64,000 nt of DNA from CAWCFV01 sp963794995. Lineage in GTDB: Bacteria; Actinomycetota; Actinomycetes; JACCUZ01. Within the stretch, counting starts at the first letter, position 1; each line of letters begins with the position of its first letter. Below, one piece after another: positions 61,797-64,000 of this stretch. The translations under genes and the position numbers were made by a program. The notes under the pieces are model-generated. The model had not been told where the DNA came from and searched no databases. It saw only the letters and a list, made by a program, of their open reading frames with translations. Where the stretch lies: NCBI GenBank assembly GCA_963794995.1, contig CAWCFV010000002.1, forward strand, positions 868,001 to 932,000, read 5' to 3'.

Positions 61797-62315
61797 ATGG
61801 CGGGCTCGCGAGTCCTGGTCGGTGCGACGGTCACCCTGGCACCCGTCGCGCCGGAGCACGTCGACGAGCTGCGGCGGATCCTCGCGACGCGTGAGGTGCG
61901 CGACCGCTGGGGCGACGAGGCCGCCTCCGACGGCTGGCCGGACGACGACCCGACCGCGACCCGGTTCGCGATCGTCGTCGAGGGTGCCGTGCGGGGCATG
62001 GTGCAGTACGCCGAGGAGGACGAGCCGATGTACCGGCACGCGTCGATCGACGTCTTCGTCGACCCGGCCGTGCACGGGCGGGGCATCGGACGGGACGCCG
62101 TGGCGACGCTCGCCCGGCACCTGGTCGACGACCTCGGCCACCACCGGCTCGTCATCGACCCGGCCGCCGACAACCTCGCGGCGATCCGCTGCTATGTCGC
62201 CGTAGGGTTCCGCCCGGTCGGACGGATGCGGCGGTACGAGCGTGACCCCGCGACCGGCGAGTGGCACGACGGGCTCCTGATGGACCTTCTGGCCGACGAG
62301 CTGCGGAAGCCTTGA
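61797..62315 (+). CDS. GNAT-family N-acetyltransferase
   Basis: A 172-residue protein of the RimJ/RimL or AAC(6')-type GNAT fold: TLAPVAPEHVDELRRILATREVRDRWGDE, MVQYAEEDEPMYRHASIDVFVDPAVHGRGIGRDAVATLARHL (the acetyl-CoA pyrophosphate loop in HGRGIG), and NLAAIRCYVAVGFRPVGRMRRYERD. The RWGDE and YRHASIDVFV segments are like those of AAC(6')-Ib relatives, but the substrate cannot be assigned from this. ATG 61797 has GATGAT 6 nt upstream. Confidence 0.9.
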   Translation: MAGSRVLVGATVTLAPVAPEHVDELRRILATREVRDRWGDEAASDGWPDDDPTATRFAIVVEGAVRGMVQYAEEDEPMYRHASIDVFVDPAVHGRGIGRDAVATLARHLVDDLGHHRLVIDPAADNLAAIRCYVAVGFRPVGRMRRYERDPATGEWHDGLLMDLLADELRKP

Positions 62316-62378
62316 TCTCCATTCATGGCAAGGGCTTTCGGCGCAAGAGGACCGAAGGTTCGTGTCCGACCCCCTGGC

Positions 62379-62390
62379 TAGGTTCGTCGC
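62379..62390 (+). promoter_or_regulatory. Leaderless -10 element of the DUF222 gene
   Basis: TAGGTT at 62379-62384 lies 6 nt before the ATG at 62391, and there is no ribosome site. The same arrangement, TAGGCT at 63732-63737, precedes the next gene. Confidence 0.45.
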
Positions 62391-63760
62391 ATGAGGTCGG
62401 CGATGGTCAGCGCGACGGAGTTCGGGTTCGGGCCTGCGCTCGTCGAGCGCGTCCAGGCCGCCGACGTGTCACCGGGCGCGATGGTCGAAGTGCTGGCGAC
62501 GGTCGACCCAGGGCTGCTGGAGCCGGAGGACCAGGTCGAGCTGCTTCGCGCCTGGGAGCGCGCCGAGGCCCGCGTCGCGGCCCGCAAGGTCGCGGTTGTC
62601 GCCGCGGTCGCTGACTCCTACCAGGCGCTGGGGCTGGCCCGAGGCACGGCCGAGCTGGGCGGCGCTGCGGCTCTCGCCGGTGACCGCCTCGGCCAGGGTG
62701 CGGGTGGCGCTGGACCTGCGGGACCGGTTCCCGGCCACCCTGTCGCTGCTGACGGCCGGGCGGATCAGCAACCTGCACGCCACTCACCTGGTGCACGAGA
62801 CCGAGGGCCTCGACGACGAGCGGCCCGGGCGGTCGAGGCGCAGGTGCTGCCGGTGATGCCGGTCCAGACCGCCGCGGAGACGCGCCGCGCGGTCCGGGAC
62901 GCGGTCGTGCGGGTCGATCCGGCCGCTGCTGCTGAGCGGGCAAGGACCGTCCACGACCAGCGCCGGGTCGAGCGGGTCCCGGACCGGGACGGCCGCACCG
63001 GCTGGTACCTGCCGCTGGCCGCCGACGTCGAGGCCGAGATGTGGGCCCGGACCACCGCCGCGGGCGCAGGCCGTCCAGGCCGCCCGCGTCGCCGCCGGCC
63101 TCGACGACCCCGGCCTGGACGCGCTGCGGGTCGACGTCGTGGTCGACGCGGTCCTCGGCCTCGGCCCGCACGGCCAGCCGGACGACACCACCCCCGAGGG
63201 CGCGCGAGCGGTCCGATCGCTGCCGCGGCTGCCGCGCTGCTCCTGCGGCGGCGCGCAGACCGCCGCGGTCGTGCTGGACCTGCCCACCGCGCTGGGCCTG
63301 GCCGAGAACCCCGGCCACCTGCCCGGCTACGGCACGGTCCCCGCCGACCTCGCCCGGGCGATGGCCGCCGACCGCGACTGGGTCCGCTGGATCGTCGAAC
63401 CCCACACCGGGCACCTGCTCGACCGCGGCGCCCGCACCTACCGCCCCTCCGACCGGCTCCGCGGATACATCGCCGCCCGCGACCAGACCTGCGGGTTCCC
63501 CGGCTGCTCCCGCGCCGCCACCACCTGCGACCTCGACCACATCCAGCCGTTCGGACCACCCAACACGGTGGCCGCCAACCTCGGCCCGCTGTGCCGCCAG
63601 CACCACAACGCCAAGACCCACGGCCGATGGCGCCTCACCCACGACCCCGCCACCCGCCCCGACCGACCTGACGCTGCACGCAGCCGACGTCGGTGGACCC
63701 GCTGGCCTGGGCCCGCCCTGCGACGCGGTCCTAGGCTCGGAAACGTGGCGAAGATCTTGA
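62391..63760 (+). pseudogene. DUF222/HNH endonuclease-family protein (13E12 type), multiply frame-disrupted
   Basis: About 456 codons when restored. The DUF222 part reads VSATEFGFGPALVERVQAADV, then RLSPVTASARVRVALDLRDRFPATL and TAAETRRAVRDAVVRVDP. The C-terminal HNH has FPGCSRAATTCDLDHI, NTVAANLGPLCRQHH. Frame changes lie near 62661 (+1), 62822 (net -1 or +2), 63060 (+1) and perhaps 63645 (+1). Each segment stays conserved between breaks. Families of this type are repeated in actinobacterial genomes (REP13E12 in mycobacteria) and may be mobile; no flanking repeats are seen here. The last join is the least certain and overlaps the next gene. Confidence 0.75.
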
Positions 63761-64000
63761 TCACCGGGATGTCCGGCACCGGCAAGTCCAGCGCACTGCA
63801 GGTCTTGGGCGAACGCGGACACCGGGTCGTTGACACGGACTACGACGGCTGGAGCGAGTACGCCGCGCTGCCCGACGGTTCGGTCGAGTGGATGTGGCGC
63901 GAGGACGCCATGCAGCGGCTTCTGACAGATCACCGGGACGGCGCGCTGTTCGTCGCCGGAACCTCGCAGAACCAGGGCCTGTTCTACCCGTTGCTCGACC
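63745..64000 (+). CDS. P-loop ATPase/kinase-like protein (5' part, runs off window)
   Basis: At least 85 residues. The Walker A motif GMSGTGKSSA appears at residues 8-17, directly after a beta strand (AKILIT). RVVDTDYDGWSEY and EWMWREDAMQRLL follow, and LFVAGTSQNQGLFYP continues off the window. The layout resembles small kinases of the shikimate/gluconate type or AAA-like adenylate kinases. GTG 63745 is supported by TAGGCT 7 nt before it. The substrate cannot be judged from this part. Confidence 0.75.
   Translation, partial: MAKILITGMSGTGKSSALQVLGERGHRVVDTDYDGWSEYAALPDGSVEWMWREDAMQRLLTDHRDGALFVAGTSQNQGLFYPLLD

Noticed and set aside
62391..63760. DUF222/HNH gene as part of an insertion sequence or prophage
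   Set aside because: No terminal inverted repeats, target duplication, transposase, integrase or phage genes flank it inside the window. The family is chromosomal in many actinobacteria.

Overview
The window is one contiguous stretch of a very GC-rich chromosome. Third codon positions are almost all G or C, GTG starts are common, and neighbouring genes often overlap as GTGA or ATGA. The gene set is actinobacterial: glnE/glnA2, the fasR-fabD-fabH-acpP-fabF-accD block, DUF3052 next to aceE, DUF3145, an RNase HI-phosphatase fusion, and dnaG-dgt-ppdK. My inference is a free-living actinobacterium of the Geodermatophilaceae type (Blastococcus, Modestobacter or Geodermatophilus). The genus cannot be proved from the sequence alone. 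I see no phage, insertion sequence, plasmid module or CRISPR array.

Layout. 1-2.3 kb (minus): the 5' end of glnE, a class I amidotransferase and a GlnA2-type glutamine synthetase. 2.6-9.8 kb (plus): a tiny secreted SGVWG-repeat protein, a membrane GGDEF-EAL protein, nadE, panB, and a lysine-rich histone-H1-like protein closed by a strong terminator. 10-13.6 kb: map, small proteins, the RNase P RNA gene and an RNase II/R-type exonuclease. 13.7-18.4 kb: a 1220-residue protein joining a class III nucleotide cyclase, an AAA/TPR module and a complete family-5 solute-binding domain, overlapping a CoA-transferase gene. 19.1-22.7 kb (minus): a four-gene overlapping operon (DUF6941, Nif3-like, zinc-ribbon, RNase HI-phosphatase). 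22.7-29.8 kb: membrane and regulatory genes, including a tandem DEVEGH-repeat protein and a GAF/subtilisin pair, a tRNA-Val, ahpE, DUF3052 and yjbQ. 29.8-33.4 kb: alkB behind a LexA-type box, then aceE. 33.5-42.6 kb: pirin, a PHP protein, and the fatty-acid synthesis cluster under FasR. 42.8-48.8 kb: small signalling and secreted proteins (STAS, cNMP-binding, secreted phosphodiesterase-like, ECF sigma plus putative anti-sigma). 48.9-60 kb: two tRNAs, topoisomerase IB, a group-2 sigma factor, dnaG, a flavoprotein reductase, dgt, a DUF218 protein and ppdK. 60.2-64 kb: DUF998, a Gfo/Idh oxidoreductase, a GNAT, a broken DUF222/HNH endonuclease and the start of a P-loop ATPase.

Central carbon and lipid genes cluster: PDH E1 makes acetyl-CoA, the acyl-CoA carboxylase beta subunit and FabD make malonyl-ACP, and FabH/FabF elongate it. 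PPDK and the GGDEF-EAL, cyclase and cNMP-binding proteins add energy and second-messenger control.

A striking quality feature is a set of about two dozen small frame disruptions. Twelve of them (eleven frame breaks and one stop) lie in aceE. The rest are in the RNB, Nif3, AlkB, pirin, two membrane-protein and DUF222 genes. In the placeable cases the extra bases sit between codons of an otherwise intact protein. Consensus sequence error is the simplest reading. A second window-wide pattern is a -10-like hexamer (TAGNNT or NAGGAT) 6-8 nt before the start codon, which points to many leaderless transcripts.
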